The notes: generated by a model not told the origin, from the sequence alone. Positions 8,699 to 17,562 are shown, counted from the stretch's first letter. The stretch: DNA of 43,843 nucleotides from Bacteroidales bacterium (GCA_015488735.1 WFNG01000102.1:1-43843), one strand, 5' to 3'. Program-made: numbers and translations.

Positions 8699-10231
8699 AT
8701 GAAAAGAGTATTAATTTATAAACGATACGAACGATTCTGGCACTGGACACAAGCTGCTTTGATTTTGTTGCTGGCCTTAACCGGATTTGAAGTCCATGGC
8801 GTATACCATCTGTTTGGATATGAAAACGCAGTTCTTTTTCACCGTAATCTGGCATGGGCTTTTATTATACTGATAATTTTTACCCAGTTTTGGAATCTGA
8901 CAACAGGAGAATGGCATCAGTATGTACCTTCTACAAAATTATTGAAGGCTCAGATAGAATATTATATTACCGGTATCTTTCGTCATGCCCCTCATCCGAC
9001 ACGAAAAACAGTTTATAATAAATTCAACCCACTGCAAAGGCTTACCTATCTGGGACTCAGGGTTCTAATAATACCCGTTGTTGTCCTGAGCGGCTTGGTT
9101 TATATGTATTATGTTTATCTTTCAAGTAATGGTGTTGTCCACAATCTGGGGACTGTTGCTTATATTCATGTTGCCGGTGCTTTTCTTTTGTTGGGCTTTG
9201 TTATTGGCCATGTTTATCTGACCACCACAGGCCACAAACCGCTTTCTGCCATTAAAGCAATGCTCACCGGCTGGGAAGAGATGTCGGATGAAGATGCTGA
9301 GATTGCCCTTGAAGAAAATCTGAAAGTGGCTTTAATAGAAAGTCGTAAAGGTATCAGCGGACAAGGTACTATTGAAAAAGAAGGTATGTTTGATACTGCT
9401 TTTGAAGATGTGGTCGAAAAATTGGGAATCGATACGGCATCAACCCGGTTGCGCGAAAAACTAATTAAATCCAACGTGGGATATTTTAGAATTAACAAAG
9501 ATGGCTTTTACGATGAGGTTAATGATGTATGGCTAAGTTTGTACAAATGTATGGACAAGAAAAAGGTAATAGGTTCACACGTTGGCCTCGACAGAACCCC
9601 CGAAGGTAAAAAAGCGATAATACAGCTTGTAAATAAAGTCTTATCAGGAAAAACCATCAGTGGCGAACGGGTAGAACGTGTTTGTAAAGATGGGTCCATC
9701 GGCTATCATACTGTTTCAGCGGCTCCTTATAGAGATAAAGATGGTAACATAGCCGGGCTGGAAGGATTTATTATTGATATTACACCCCAGGTGGAAGCTG
9801 AGAAGGCACTGAAATTGAAGATTGCTGACGGACACAAGGGAGACGCATTTTATAAACTTATGGCTGCTTCAAAGGATGTGGGATATTTCCGTATTGATAA
9901 AGATGGCTTTTATCAGGAAGTGAACGATGTTTGGTTGAAACTGTATAAATATACTGCAAAGAACGATATTATCGGTAAACATTATTCGTTGAGTCGTACA
10001 AAAGAAGATTTCGTTGCTTTGCAGAAATCAGTAAACCGTGTATTAAAAGGGGAAACCATTCCTTTCGGTATTACCCGCCGTTACTGTAAAGACGGTACCA
10101 TTGGCTATCACCAAATTACCATGACGCCCGTTTATGATGGAAACAATATTGTCGGTTTTGAAGGCTTTATTGTTGATAAAACAGATAACAAACTGGCTGA
10201 AGAAGAACTAAAAGAAAGCGGTTCAGTATAG
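8699..10231 (+). CDS. Cytochrome b561-type membrane protein with two C-terminal PAS domains
   Basis: The start is the ATG at 8699; a TTG two codons upstream is less likely. Of 510 residues, about 1-190 form a four-helix cytochrome b (hydrogenase/thiosulfate-reductase cytochrome b type). Candidate heme ligands are H15 (RFWHW), H48, H157 (YIHVAG) and H171 (IGHVY). Residues ~258-365 and ~392-495 are two similar PAS domains sharing the core VGYFRI.KDGFY.EVNDVWL. No kinase, cyclase or HTH output follows. It begins 18 bases after the octaheme gene, so it probably carries electrons between quinone and that cytochrome. The cytoplasmic PAS pair may sense redox state or a ligand and gate the flow; this is inference. 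Confidence 0.87.
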   Translation: MKRVLIYKRYERFWHWTQAALILLLALTGFEVHGVYHLFGYENAVLFHRNLAWAFIILIIFTQFWNLTTGEWHQYVPSTKLLKAQIEYYITGIFRHAPHPTRKTVYNKFNPLQRLTYLGLRVLIIPVVVLSGLVYMYYVYLSSNGVVHNLGTVAYIHVAGAFLLLGFVIGHVYLTTTGHKPLSAIKAMLTGWEEMSDEDAEIALEENLKVALIESRKGISGQGTIEKEGMFDTAFEDVVEKLGIDTASTRLREKLIKSNVGYFRINKDGFYDEVNDVWLSLYKCMDKKKVIGSHVGLDRTPEGKKAIIQLVNKVLSGKTISGERVERVCKDGSIGYHTVSAAPYRDKDGNIAGLEGFIIDITPQVEAEKALKLKIADGHKGDAFYKLMAASKDVGYFRIDKDGFYQEVNDVWLKLYKYTAKNDIIGKHYSLSRTKEDFVALQKSVNRVLKGETIPFGITRRYCKDGTIGYHQITMTPVYDGNNIVGFEGFIVDKTDNKLAEEELKESGSV

Positions 10232-10258
10232 ATATAGCATTTATAAATCAGTGAGTTT

Positions 10259-10292
10259 AAAAAGTCCTGTGATAAACACAGGACTTTTTTTT
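10259..10292. terminator. Rho-independent terminator, works on both strands
   Basis: A 13-bp perfect stem (AAAAAGTCCTGTG, loop ATAAA, CACAGGACTTTTT) is followed by Ts on the plus strand. The complement also gives a T run, so it can end both the cytochrome b-PAS transcript and the convergent Crp/Fnr transcript. Confidence 0.88.
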
Positions 10293-10336
10293 GTAAAGAG
10301 CTATCCCAACGTGAGTGTAAACCATGAAAATCATGC

Positions 10337-11017
10337 CTACCCGCTTTGACTTAACTTTTTTAATCGTTCTAAATCTAATATTTCAAAATTCTTTCCGTTA
10401 ACGTGTATTGTTTTTATGTCTGAAAGATCTTTAATGGCGCGTGTAACACTTTCGCGCGTAGTACAGACGAGGGCCGCCAGGTCGCCTCGCGAAAGAGGAA
10501 TTGAAAAAGACAAAGAATTACAATTGATTTCTTCTGAAAAAAACAATATGATATCAGCAATACGACCGTTAATTTGTTTTTGATGAATATTTACAAAGCG
10601 ATCAAAATAGGTCAATTCCTCACGGCACAGAAAAACTAACAACTCATTGGCAAATTGATTGTTTCGGTTGATCAACTCTTTGAAGGACATATTATCAATA
10701 AAACAAACCACACTTTTTTCTAATGCCGTAACCGAAAAGTGATTAATCTTTTCAAACAAGATGGTTTGTAAACCTAAATAATTCCCAGGCTTAACAATCT
10801 TTAAAATTTGGTCAATTCCCTTTACTCCTTTTTTGCTAACCATGGCTAATCCTGATTTCAGGTAAGCAATATGTGAGGAGAGCATACCTTCTTTAATGAT
10901 GCTTTCCCGCGGATTGTAAGTTGTTTCAGCACAACTTTCCATCAAAATTCTTAGTTCTTTCGGATTGAGTGTATTTACCGCTTTCGAACGTATGATACAG
11001 GTTTTACAGTTTTGCAT
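10337..11017 (-). CDS. Crp/Fnr-family transcription regulator
   Basis: This 226-residue protein has the family layout: a cyclic-nucleotide-binding-like beta barrel (~20-110), a long dimer helix (LVFLCREELTYFDRFVNIHQ) and a C-terminal winged helix with recognition segment CTTRESVTRAIKDL. Cysteines at 4 and 7 (CKTC), 29 and 105 (VVCFID) could form an oxygen-sensitive Fe-S cluster as in FNR, although their spacing differs from E. coli FNR. It lies between two redox gene sets and is transcribed toward the octaheme operon, ending at a shared terminator. An imperfect inverted repeat (TATCA N8 TGATA, 11046-11063) upstream may be an autoregulatory site. It is a paralogue of the regulator at 17563-18249. 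Confidence 0.9.
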   Translation of the reverse strand: MQNCKTCIIRSKAVNTLNPKELRILMESCAETTYNPRESIIKEGMLSSHIAYLKSGLAMVSKKGVKGIDQILKIVKPGNYLGLQTILFEKINHFSVTALEKSVVCFIDNMSFKELINRNNQFANELLVFLCREELTYFDRFVNIHQKQINGRIADIILFFSEEINCNSLSFSIPLSRGDLAALVCTTRESVTRAIKDLSDIKTIHVNGKNFEILDLERLKKLSQSG

Positions 11018-11021
11018 TGTA

Positions 11022-11029
11022 CAAAGTTA
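11022..11029 (-). promoter_or_regulatory. -7 element very close to the Crp/Fnr start codon
   Basis: TAACTTTG on the minus strand matches TAnnTTTG and ends only about 4 bases before the ATG. Transcription would begin at or near the start codon, giving a leaderless or nearly leaderless mRNA, unless a downstream start is used. Confidence 0.4.
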
Positions 11030-11192
11030 ATAAAACATGAGAATTTATCATCTTTTCGTGATATATGTTACTAAATTAAGAGAAATATATCAATATTTGG
11101 TGACAAGAATGATATAAATAAATCAATCATCTTTCTCAAAGAAACAGATGAACAATCACCAACTTAAATTACTTTTATTGAGGTACTTATCG

Positions 11193-11200
11193 TATTTTTG
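11193..11200 (+). promoter_or_regulatory. -7 promoter element for the small membrane protein gene
   Basis: TATTTTTG matches TAnnTTTG and lies 19 bases before the ATG at 11220. A well-spaced -33 element is not clear. Confidence 0.45.
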
Positions 11201-11219
11201 TATTAAATAGAATAATATC

Positions 11220-11462
11220 ATGGAAGCTAAATTAAATAAAGATCCGGAAGTAAAATTTAAAGTTGCGTACAAAGAAATTTTACTGTTCTCCTTTATAGGT
11301 TTTCTTGTTTATTTGTCGGTTATTGTATCAGGATACATTGCCTATCTTTTAGATCTTTCTTCCCAAGAATTTAATTCTGTCTTTTGGGGAGTAGCCATTA
11401 TAGGTATCTTATCTTTTGCTGTATGCTCTTATTTAACTTGTTTCAAAAGAAAGAAAAGATAA
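11220..11462 (+). CDS. Small two-helix membrane protein, unknown function
   Basis: The 80-residue protein has two predicted membrane helices (about ILLFSFIGFLVYLSVIVSGY and VFWGVAIIGILSFAVCSYL), a charged N-terminus and a basic tail (CFKRKKR), suggesting both ends are cytoplasmic. It has its own -7 element and stands between the divergent Crp/Fnr gene and the CoA-disulfide-reductase-like gene. I do not recognise a family. Codon use and the clean start support a real gene. It could be an accessory subunit of a membrane complex, but nothing in the sequence proves this. Confidence 0.65.
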   Translation: MEAKLNKDPEVKFKVAYKEILLFSFIGFLVYLSVIVSGYIAYLLDLSSQEFNSVFWGVAIIGILSFAVCSYLTCFKRKKR

Positions 11463-11603
11463 ACAGGGACAGTAGCTTTTTTTAAGAAAGCATGTTAATT
11501 ATCCGGAAATAAGATTTCTGCAAGATTTTTTTGCCAAATACAATCATTCCTCTGGTGTTTTTTTTATTCATTTTACGAAATAGTTTTTAGGATAAATTAT
11601 GTA

Positions 11604-11642
11604 TATTTTTGCTGCTGGCAGGCTCATATATGCGTATTTTTG
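11604..11642 (+). promoter_or_regulatory. Two tandem -7 promoter elements
   Basis: TATTTTTG occurs at 11604-11611 and again at 11635-11642. Both match TAnnTTTG and lie upstream of the ATG at 11686. Two start sites are possible. Confidence 0.45.
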
Positions 11643-11685
11643 CACTGTTTTATGTGAATAGTTATTAATAAAATTTACTAAGATT

Positions 11686-13050
11686 ATGAAAAAATATGAT
11701 GTGATAGTTATTGGTGCCGGACCTGCCGGATTGGTTACGGGTATAACGGTAAAAAAATATTATTCTGAAAAATCTGTTTTAATTTTAACACAGGAAAAAG
11801 GTGGTTTGGTACCCTGTGGTATTCCCTACATTTTCAATAAACTCAATTCGGTAGACGCAGACCGTATGGGGCCAAAGTCATTCGTTGATTTGGGCGGAGA
11901 AGTGATTGTAGATACTGCAACAGATGTTAACATGGATCACAAAGTAGTTTATGGAAAATCGGGAGATACATACGGGTATGAAAAATTGGTTTTTGCCACC
12001 GGATCGCAACCTGCTAAAGCCTTTTTTATAAAAGGTCATGATCTGGAAAATGTCTTTTATATCAGGAAAAGCTATCAATATATTCAGGACTTATATATTC
12101 AGCTTCAGGATAAACAGAATATTGTTATCGTTGGTGGAGGTTTTATTGGTGCCGAAGTAGCGGAGCAACTGGCTGTTGATGAGAAGAAGAATGTAACACT
12201 TATTGAAAGTGAATCGCAATGCTTTTCCAAAGCTTTTTCAAAAGAGCTGAGTAAAATTGCCACGGAGCAGTTAAGACATACCCACGTAAATGTTCTCACC
12301 TCTTCATTGGTGAAGGAGATCAGAGGAGCCAAAAATAAGGTTGAAAAGGTGCTGTTACAAAGTGGGGAAGAAATTCCTGCCGATGCCGTTATTTTGTCGG
12401 TAGGCTATAAATCTAACACTGAACTGGCCGTAAAAGCCGGCTTACCATTAAACGTGATGGGGGCTATAAAAGTGGACAGCTACGAACGTACTTCGGTAAA
12501 GGATGTATGTGCTGTTGGTGATTGTTCCCAGACCATTGGGTTCCTTACGGGACGCAGCGACCATATTATGTTGGCTTCTACCGCTACGGCAGAAGCCCGT
12601 GTTTTGGGATTTAACTTGTTTGGTATCAAAATAAAAAAGAACTTCAAGGGAACCATTGCTGTTTTTTCAACCCAAATTAACGGATTTACCATGGCTTCCG
12701 CCGGAATCAATGAGAATACAGGAAAAGATGCAAATGTTGATTTTCTCACCGCAGAATATACCGATATTGACAGGCATCCGGGGACTATTCCCGGAGCCAG
12801 CCCATTAACAGTCCGTTTGAATTTCTCTCCTTGCGATGGTGCTATTCTTGGCGCTGAAGTGTGGGGAAGCTCTTCAGCTGCCGAAATTATCAATACTTTG
12901 AGCCTTGCCATCCAGAAATATACCACGGTATTCGAGTTGATATCGTTTCAAATTGGTACTCATCCCTTACTTACCGGAGCACCAACCAAGCCGGTTATCA
13001 TTAAAGCTGCAGAAATAGCTATCGGCATGCTAAGAAATGTGGGGAAATAA
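11686..13050 (+). CDS. CoA-disulfide/persulfide reductase-like FAD oxidoreductase
   Basis: This 454-residue flavoprotein belongs to the pyridine nucleotide-disulfide oxidoreductase class. GAGPAG (10-15) binds FAD, IVIVGGGFIGAE (~147) binds NAD(P)H, and CAVGDC (~265) is the second FAD motif. Cys44 in VPCGIPY matches the single active-site Cys of CoA-disulfide reductase, NADH oxidase and NADH-dependent persulfide reductase. The C-terminal dimerisation domain is present, but no rhodanese domain is fused. In this sulfur-rich context, reduction of CoA disulfide, CoA persulfide or polysulfide is more likely than oxygen reduction; the family alone cannot decide. It has its own promoters and ends before a weak hairpin. 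Confidence 0.85.
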   Translation: MKKYDVIVIGAGPAGLVTGITVKKYYSEKSVLILTQEKGGLVPCGIPYIFNKLNSVDADRMGPKSFVDLGGEVIVDTATDVNMDHKVVYGKSGDTYGYEKLVFATGSQPAKAFFIKGHDLENVFYIRKSYQYIQDLYIQLQDKQNIVIVGGGFIGAEVAEQLAVDEKKNVTLIESESQCFSKAFSKELSKIATEQLRHTHVNVLTSSLVKEIRGAKNKVEKVLLQSGEEIPADAVILSVGYKSNTELAVKAGLPLNVMGAIKVDSYERTSVKDVCAVGDCSQTIGFLTGRSDHIMLASTATAEARVLGFNLFGIKIKKNFKGTIAVFSTQINGFTMASAGINENTGKDANVDFLTAEYTDIDRHPGTIPGASPLTVRLNFSPCDGAILGAEVWGSSSAAEIINTLSLAIQKYTTVFELISFQIGTHPLLTGAPTKPVIIKAAEIAIGMLRNVGK

Positions 13051-13085
13051 TAATTTTGCCCTATTAACCTGAGTTCGATATAAGA

Positions 13086-13106
13086 CTGTATCCAAACAGG
13101 ATACAG
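13086..13106. terminator. Hairpin between convergent genes, weak terminator
   Basis: CTGTATCC, a five-base loop and GGATACAG form an 8-bp stem between the flavoprotein gene and sdaA. The T run after it is poor (CCTTTGTCG), so termination may be weak. Confidence 0.45.
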
Positions 13107-13134
13107 CCTTTGTCGTTTTATAGATGTTTCTTTT

Positions 13135-14346
13135 TCAGCTTTTGCTTTTATTTTTATCTCCAAAAGCGGCAAGTCCCCCCAGAGAAGTCTCTTTATAAAG
13201 GCTGGGTAAATCTTTCCCGGTTTGCTTCATAACTTTGGTAACCACGTCAAAGCTAATAAAATGGTTGCCATCAGATAAAATAGAATAACGGGCTGCATCA
13301 AAAGCCCTGGCCGCTGCATGTACATTCCGCTCGATGCAGGGAATCTGAACCAGTCCGTTCACCGGGTCACAGGTGAGGCCCAGATGATGCTCAAGGCCCA
13401 TCTCTGCTGCATATTCTATCTGTGCGGGTGTTCCTCCGCCCAACTGGGTAGCCGCTGCGGCAGCCATTGCACAAGCTGTTCCCACTTCTCCCTGGCATCC
13501 TACTTCTGCACCGGAAATAGAAGCATTGAATTTTACAATGTTTCCCACCAGCCCGGCAGTGGCCAGCGCTCTGATAATTTTATCATCGGCAATCTTAAAA
13601 TGCTCCTGGCTTATTTTCAGGACAGCTGGCAGAATACCGGCAGAACCACAGGTAGGAGCGGTAACCACTTTTCCACCCGATGCGTTTTCTTCGGCTACAG
13701 CCAATGCGTAAGCGAAAATTCTACTGGTTGTTTTAGCGTAATCTTTTAATCCAACCGACCGGGCGTAATAGGCAGCAGCTTTACGCTGCAATTTTAATCC
13801 GCCAGGAAGAAGTCCTTCATGTTTTAATCCGTTTTCAATGGCTTTTTGCATGACGTCCCACACATTTGCCAAATGTTCTTTTATTTTTTCGCCTTCTGTT
13901 TCAAAAACAAGTTCCCATAATGTTTTCCCTGTATTTTTATAATAATTCAACACATCCTGCATGTTCTTTTGCCGGTATATCAACTCGCTTTTTCTGTTTT
14001 TGTTTCTGTCATCCACAATTTTACCACCTCCAATACTGTAAACCAGCCATTTGTCGGATGGGCTGCCGGGGTCTGTTACTTCAAATTCCAATGCGTTGGG
14101 ATGGAAAGGTTTTGTTTCGTTCTTTTTCCATATAATTTCAGTTGTGGCCGGTTGTAACTCATTTACCACAGAAACATCAGTCAAATGTCCTTTTCCGGTT
14201 AATGCCAGACTTCCATACAATGTAACCCTAAATGATTTTGCTTCCGGATGCCGGCCCCTGTAAATTTTTGCCGCACGTACCGGCCCCATAGTATGGCTGC
14301 TGGATGGCCCTCTGCCTATTTTGAATATCTCTTTTATTGATTCCAT
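13135..14346 (-). CDS. sdaA: L-serine ammonia-lyase, iron-sulfur-dependent, single chain
   Basis: The 403-residue protein deaminates L-serine to pyruvate and ammonia using a [4Fe-4S] cluster. The N-terminal beta domain starts with GRGPSSSHTMGP (11-22), which binds the substrate carboxylate. The C-terminal alpha domain has TAPTCGSAGILPAV and later cysteines (VGCQGEVG, LTCDPVNG, IPCIERN) that supply cluster ligands. Both domains are in one chain, as in most Gram-negative and Bacteroidota enzymes. It has a clear -7 element and a strong Shine-Dalgarno sequence, and is divergent from the patatin gene. It is housekeeping catabolism, with no visible link to the sulfur locus. Confidence 0.93.
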   Translation of the reverse strand: MESIKEIFKIGRGPSSSHTMGPVRAAKIYRGRHPEAKSFRVTLYGSLALTGKGHLTDVSVVNELQPATTEIIWKKNETKPFHPNALEFEVTDPGSPSDKWLVYSIGGGKIVDDRNKNRKSELIYRQKNMQDVLNYYKNTGKTLWELVFETEGEKIKEHLANVWDVMQKAIENGLKHEGLLPGGLKLQRKAAAYYARSVGLKDYAKTTSRIFAYALAVAEENASGGKVVTAPTCGSAGILPAVLKISQEHFKIADDKIIRALATAGLVGNIVKFNASISGAEVGCQGEVGTACAMAAAAATQLGGGTPAQIEYAAEMGLEHHLGLTCDPVNGLVQIPCIERNVHAAARAFDAARYSILSDGNHFISFDVVTKVMKQTGKDLPSLYKETSLGGLAAFGDKNKSKS

Positions 14347-14348
14347 TG

Positions 14349-14395
14349 TTCTCCTTTTCTATAAATTATTAATGTTGCAAAGAATTTCAAAAGTA
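14349..14395 (-). promoter_or_regulatory. sdaA -7 element and unusual strong ribosome site
   Basis: On the minus strand TACTTTTG (14395-14388) matches TAnnTTTG. AAAGGAG just before the ATG is a good Shine-Dalgarno match, which is uncommon in Bacteroidota and fixes the start codon. Confidence 0.6.
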
Positions 14396-14423
14396 GCTAA
14401 AAAAGGAGACGTAAAATCCCATC

Positions 14424-14454
14424 TTGCAGAATTTCAAAAATATCCATATCTTTG
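14424..14454 (+). promoter_or_regulatory. Complete Bacteroidetes promoter for the patatin gene
   Basis: TTG (14424-14426), 20 bases, then TATCTTTG (14447-14454), an exact match to the -33/-7 layout. It is 40 bases before the ATG at 14495. Confidence 0.7.
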
Positions 14455-14494
14455 CCTAAACAGCTGAAAAGCCAACTTCATATTTAATTATTCT

Positions 14495-16720
14495 ATGAAA
14501 AAACCCCTTTTTCTTTTCTGCTTCTTTCTCTTGTTGAGCAGCATAGTATTGGCCCAGCATCATGATTCGGTTAATCAGAAACGTGTCAGGCCCAAAGTTG
14601 GGCTGGTACTGAGTGGTGGTGGCGCAAAAGGTTTTGCATACATCGGACTGCTCAAAGTATTGCAGGAGGTCAACCTGCATATTGATTACATTGGAGGTAC
14701 CAGCATAGGTAGTATTATTGCTGCTATGTATGCCGTAGGCTATTCTCCCGAATCCATCTCAAAAATTATTCGCGAGCAGAACTGGAATGCATTAATGACC
14801 GATAAAATCAGCAGAAGGTATATTAATTTTGAAGATAAGGTATATGCTGAAAATTACATTATCAGCCTTCCGTTGAAAAAAAAATCGGTGGGACTTAGGG
14901 AAGCTCTTTATGAGGGACAACAGGTAAACCTGCTTTTGAATCACGTATTAAATACTGACTACAGTATTCGGGATTTTAAAAAACTGCCTATTCCCTTTCT
15001 GTGTGTTGGAACAAACTTGCTTACGGGGAGTGCAGTAGAACTTACAAACGGTTATCTTCCTATGGCCGTACGTGCCAGCATGTCTATCCCCGGTTATTTT
15101 ACACCGACTCATTATCAGGGCAAATACCTGGTGGACGGCGGTGTGGTAAACAATTTCCCCGTAATGGATGTTAAAAAAATGGGAGCTCAGCTGATTATAG
15201 GCGGAAATGTGCAACAGGGGCTGACAAAAAACATCAAAAAATTGAACACATTTACCAAAATACTGGACCAGGTCATCTCGTTCAACAGAGTACGAGCCAA
15301 CAAACAAGCCTATAAAAACACTAACCTGCTTATTAACATTAAAATGAATTATGGCATGATGGATTTTACCCGGTACGATTCTATCATTGCCATAGGTGAA
15401 CGGGCAGCAAGGGCACATTATGCTGAGCTGAAAGCGCTTGCCGATTCGCTAAATGCTATAAAATTTATTCCGGCCAACACATGCAATGCCAAGCCCATTG
15501 ATTCACTTTATATTAACGATGTTGAAATACAGGGACTAAAAACGCTGAAATCTAAATTTATTGGTCATATTTTCAGAAATATTGTCCACAAAAGAATTAG
15601 CCTTAAAGAACTTGAAGATAAAATAACCTATACTTATGGAACCAATTATTTTGATCATGTCTTTTACGAATTGCAGGGCCAAAATAACAGCGACAGCGTT
15701 CGTCTTGTTTTAAAGCTGAAGGAGAAAAGCCTGGGGACTATCCGGGCTGCTGTTCACTACGATAATGACTATTCGGGAAGCATTCTGGTGGGAGCAACTT
15801 TCCGAAATCTCCTCAGGGGCACTAAATTGTATACCGATGCTGTACTGGGGCCAAATCCGAGGGGTCGTGCTTTGTTTTTAGTCGACAATGGCCGCTCTCC
15901 GGGGCTGGGTATTAAAATTGACATGTTTAGCTTCGGGTACAACACCTACAATGGAGAAGTGAAAACAGACAAAGTGACGTTTACCAATTTTTCGGGTTCT
16001 GTATTTATGAACTCTACAATCAAAAATATTTATAATTTCAGGGCGGGATTTGAATATCAATACCTGAAATTCAGGCTTCAGTATGATACTACCGGAATCT
16101 CAGAACTTATTGATAATTTCAATGGTTATGGTAATATCTTTGTTTCTTTCCGTTCGGATACATACGATAACCGCCTCTATCCTCACAACGGTTTTCAAAC
16201 TACATTGGTAGCCAAATATGTTTTCCCAATATCCAAAGGATGGGTGCGCGATATATTTGGTCCGACAATTATTACTTATTTTAAATATGACCAGGCCATC
16301 CCTCTGGGGCGTAAGTTTACTTTACGCTCCGGTGTTTTTCTCGGTGCTACCTTTAAAAGTGATAAGTTGCCGCCATTACAGGATTATTTTACTTTTGGTG
16401 GACTAAACACCGCTAATTATATCGAAAATTATCAGGATTTCACGGGGGTTAAGTTCAGCCAGCAAGGCGGATCATATGCTGCCATTCTGAAACTGAAGCT
16501 TCAGTTTCAGGTTGCCAAAAAAAATTACCTTTTGTTTAGATGCGATATGGGTAGCAACAGCGCCACTATGGCTAACCTTTTTAAAAAGAATACATTCATG
16601 TTGGGTTATGGTATCACATATAGCTATGATAGTTTTATAGGGCCGTTGGAGATTACCTTTATGAGTTCAAACAAAAGGCAAAACCTTCAGGCTTTTGTAA
16701 ATATTGGATATTGGTTTTAA
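14495..16720 (+). CDS. Patatin-like phospholipase with outer-membrane barrel
   Basis: This 741-residue protein has a signal peptide (1-20, ending VLAQ), a patatin domain and a C-terminal beta-barrel domain. The oxyanion loop GGGAKG (41-46), the nucleophile S70 in GGTSIGS and the partner D214 in DGGVVNNFP form the complete Ser-Asp dyad, so it should be an active lipid acyl hydrolase. The region after ~340 begins with a POTRA-like stretch and continues as a BamA/FhaC-type barrel ending ...ITFMSSNKR..AFVNIGYWF with a C-terminal aromatic residue, so it should insert in the outer membrane by the Bam pathway. The layout resembles PlpD of Pseudomonas. It is monocistronic. Confidence 0.9.
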   Translation: MKKPLFLFCFFLLLSSIVLAQHHDSVNQKRVRPKVGLVLSGGGAKGFAYIGLLKVLQEVNLHIDYIGGTSIGSIIAAMYAVGYSPESISKIIREQNWNALMTDKISRRYINFEDKVYAENYIISLPLKKKSVGLREALYEGQQVNLLLNHVLNTDYSIRDFKKLPIPFLCVGTNLLTGSAVELTNGYLPMAVRASMSIPGYFTPTHYQGKYLVDGGVVNNFPVMDVKKMGAQLIIGGNVQQGLTKNIKKLNTFTKILDQVISFNRVRANKQAYKNTNLLINIKMNYGMMDFTRYDSIIAIGERAARAHYAELKALADSLNAIKFIPANTCNAKPIDSLYINDVEIQGLKTLKSKFIGHIFRNIVHKRISLKELEDKITYTYGTNYFDHVFYELQGQNNSDSVRLVLKLKEKSLGTIRAAVHYDNDYSGSILVGATFRNLLRGTKLYTDAVLGPNPRGRALFLVDNGRSPGLGIKIDMFSFGYNTYNGEVKTDKVTFTNFSGSVFMNSTIKNIYNFRAGFEYQYLKFRLQYDTTGISELIDNFNGYGNIFVSFRSDTYDNRLYPHNGFQTTLVAKYVFPISKGWVRDIFGPTIITYFKYDQAIPLGRKFTLRSGVFLGATFKSDKLPPLQDYFTFGGLNTANYIENYQDFTGVKFSQQGGSYAAILKLKLQFQVAKKNYLLFRCDMGSNSATMANLFKKNTFMLGYGITYSYDSFIGPLEITFMSSNKRQNLQAFVNIGYWF

Positions 16721-16906
16721 CAGACTTTATACTTTGAAAAAATCTCAAAGAGGCACTCAGGTTATTGAGCTAATATCAAAGTTTTGCACTGAAAACTCCG
16801 GCATTCTTTGTCAAGGTATTGAAAAGTAATAATTTTATTAAACAGTCAGGATATTTTTCTTTGCCATTGCTGTTTCTTTTGTCAGAATGACGTATTTTCA
16901 ATAACG

Positions 16907-16943
16907 TGTGATTTACATCACATTGTATTGAAAGAAACTTCAC
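16907..16943. promoter_or_regulatory. CRP-like operator plus second inverted repeat (copy 1)
   Basis: TGTGATTTACATCACA (16907-16922) has perfect TGTGA N6 TCACA symmetry. Twenty-one bases from its start lies TTGAAAGAAACTTCA (16928-16942), an imperfect repeat TTGAA N5 CTTCA. The same pair occurs at 18288-18324 with identical spacing. It probably binds the Crp/Fnr protein encoded at 17563-18249. Confidence 0.7.
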
Positions 16944-16953
16944 AGACATTTTA

Positions 16954-16984
16954 TTGATATGTAGTAATTAATGAATTACTTTTG
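16954..16984 (+). promoter_or_regulatory. Promoter of the first DsrE gene
   Basis: TTG (16954-16956), 20 bases, then TACTTTTG (16977-16984). The -7 element begins exactly 70 bases after the first base of the palindrome, the same as in the second copy. Confidence 0.7.
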
Positions 16985-17021
16985 TTTCGTTAAATAAATA
17001 ACAATTTAAAATTAAGTGAAA

Positions 17022-17441
17022 ATGGAAAACAAAAAATTAACATTAGCACTGTTTTCAGGCAGTGTGGACAAACTCACTGCTGCCGGCGTTATATTGGGAG
17101 GTGCTGCCGCCGACGATATGGACGTTGAAATTTATGTCCTTTTGCAGGCTGCTTTTGCTTTTAAAAAGGAAAATGCAATGGTTAACGAGCGTGTAGCTGA
17201 AATTACTGACAAACAAGATGAGTTTCTGGCATCCCTCAGGAGGCTGGAAACACCACACTGGACAGAAGCCTTTCGCACTGCCAAAGAGATGACAAATGTC
17301 AAAATTCATATTTGCGGCTTTGCCGGCAAAGTATGGAAAGGCTACAAACTTGATGACTTTATTGACCTTGCCGATGATATTTGCGGTATTAGTGAATACA
17401 TGACTTCTGCAGCAGAGGCCGATATTAGTCTCTTTATATAG
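17022..17441 (+). CDS. DsrE/DsrF-family sulfur-relay protein (first)
   Basis: The 139-residue protein starts at ATG 17022; an in-frame GTG two codons upstream is less likely. The alpha/beta fold is typical of the DsrE family: a glycine/alanine-rich N-terminal segment (LALFSGSVDKLTAAGVILGGAAADDMDVEIY, with AAADDMD as the family signature) and Cys98 in IHICGF, at the position where DsrE-family proteins carry the persulfide. Cys121 (DDICGI) is a second candidate. Such proteins bind sulfane sulfur and exchange it with TusA. It is alone on its transcript, facing a Crp/Fnr gene, but its promoter matches that of the main sulfur operon, so it is probably co-regulated. Confidence 0.85.
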   Translation: MENKKLTLALFSGSVDKLTAAGVILGGAAADDMDVEIYVLLQAAFAFKKENAMVNERVAEITDKQDEFLASLRRLETPHWTEAFRTAKEMTNVKIHICGFAGKVWKGYKLDDFIDLADDICGISEYMTSAAEADISLFI

Positions 17442-17562
17442 GCAGGTCAATACATAACGTTATTAAGCCATGTTTGAATTTTTTGCCGGGAAATTAAAAT
17501 TGTAAAATAATTTCGTTTTCCGCAAGGGGATTACGGAAGAATATCGTTTTATGGAGCCTTTT

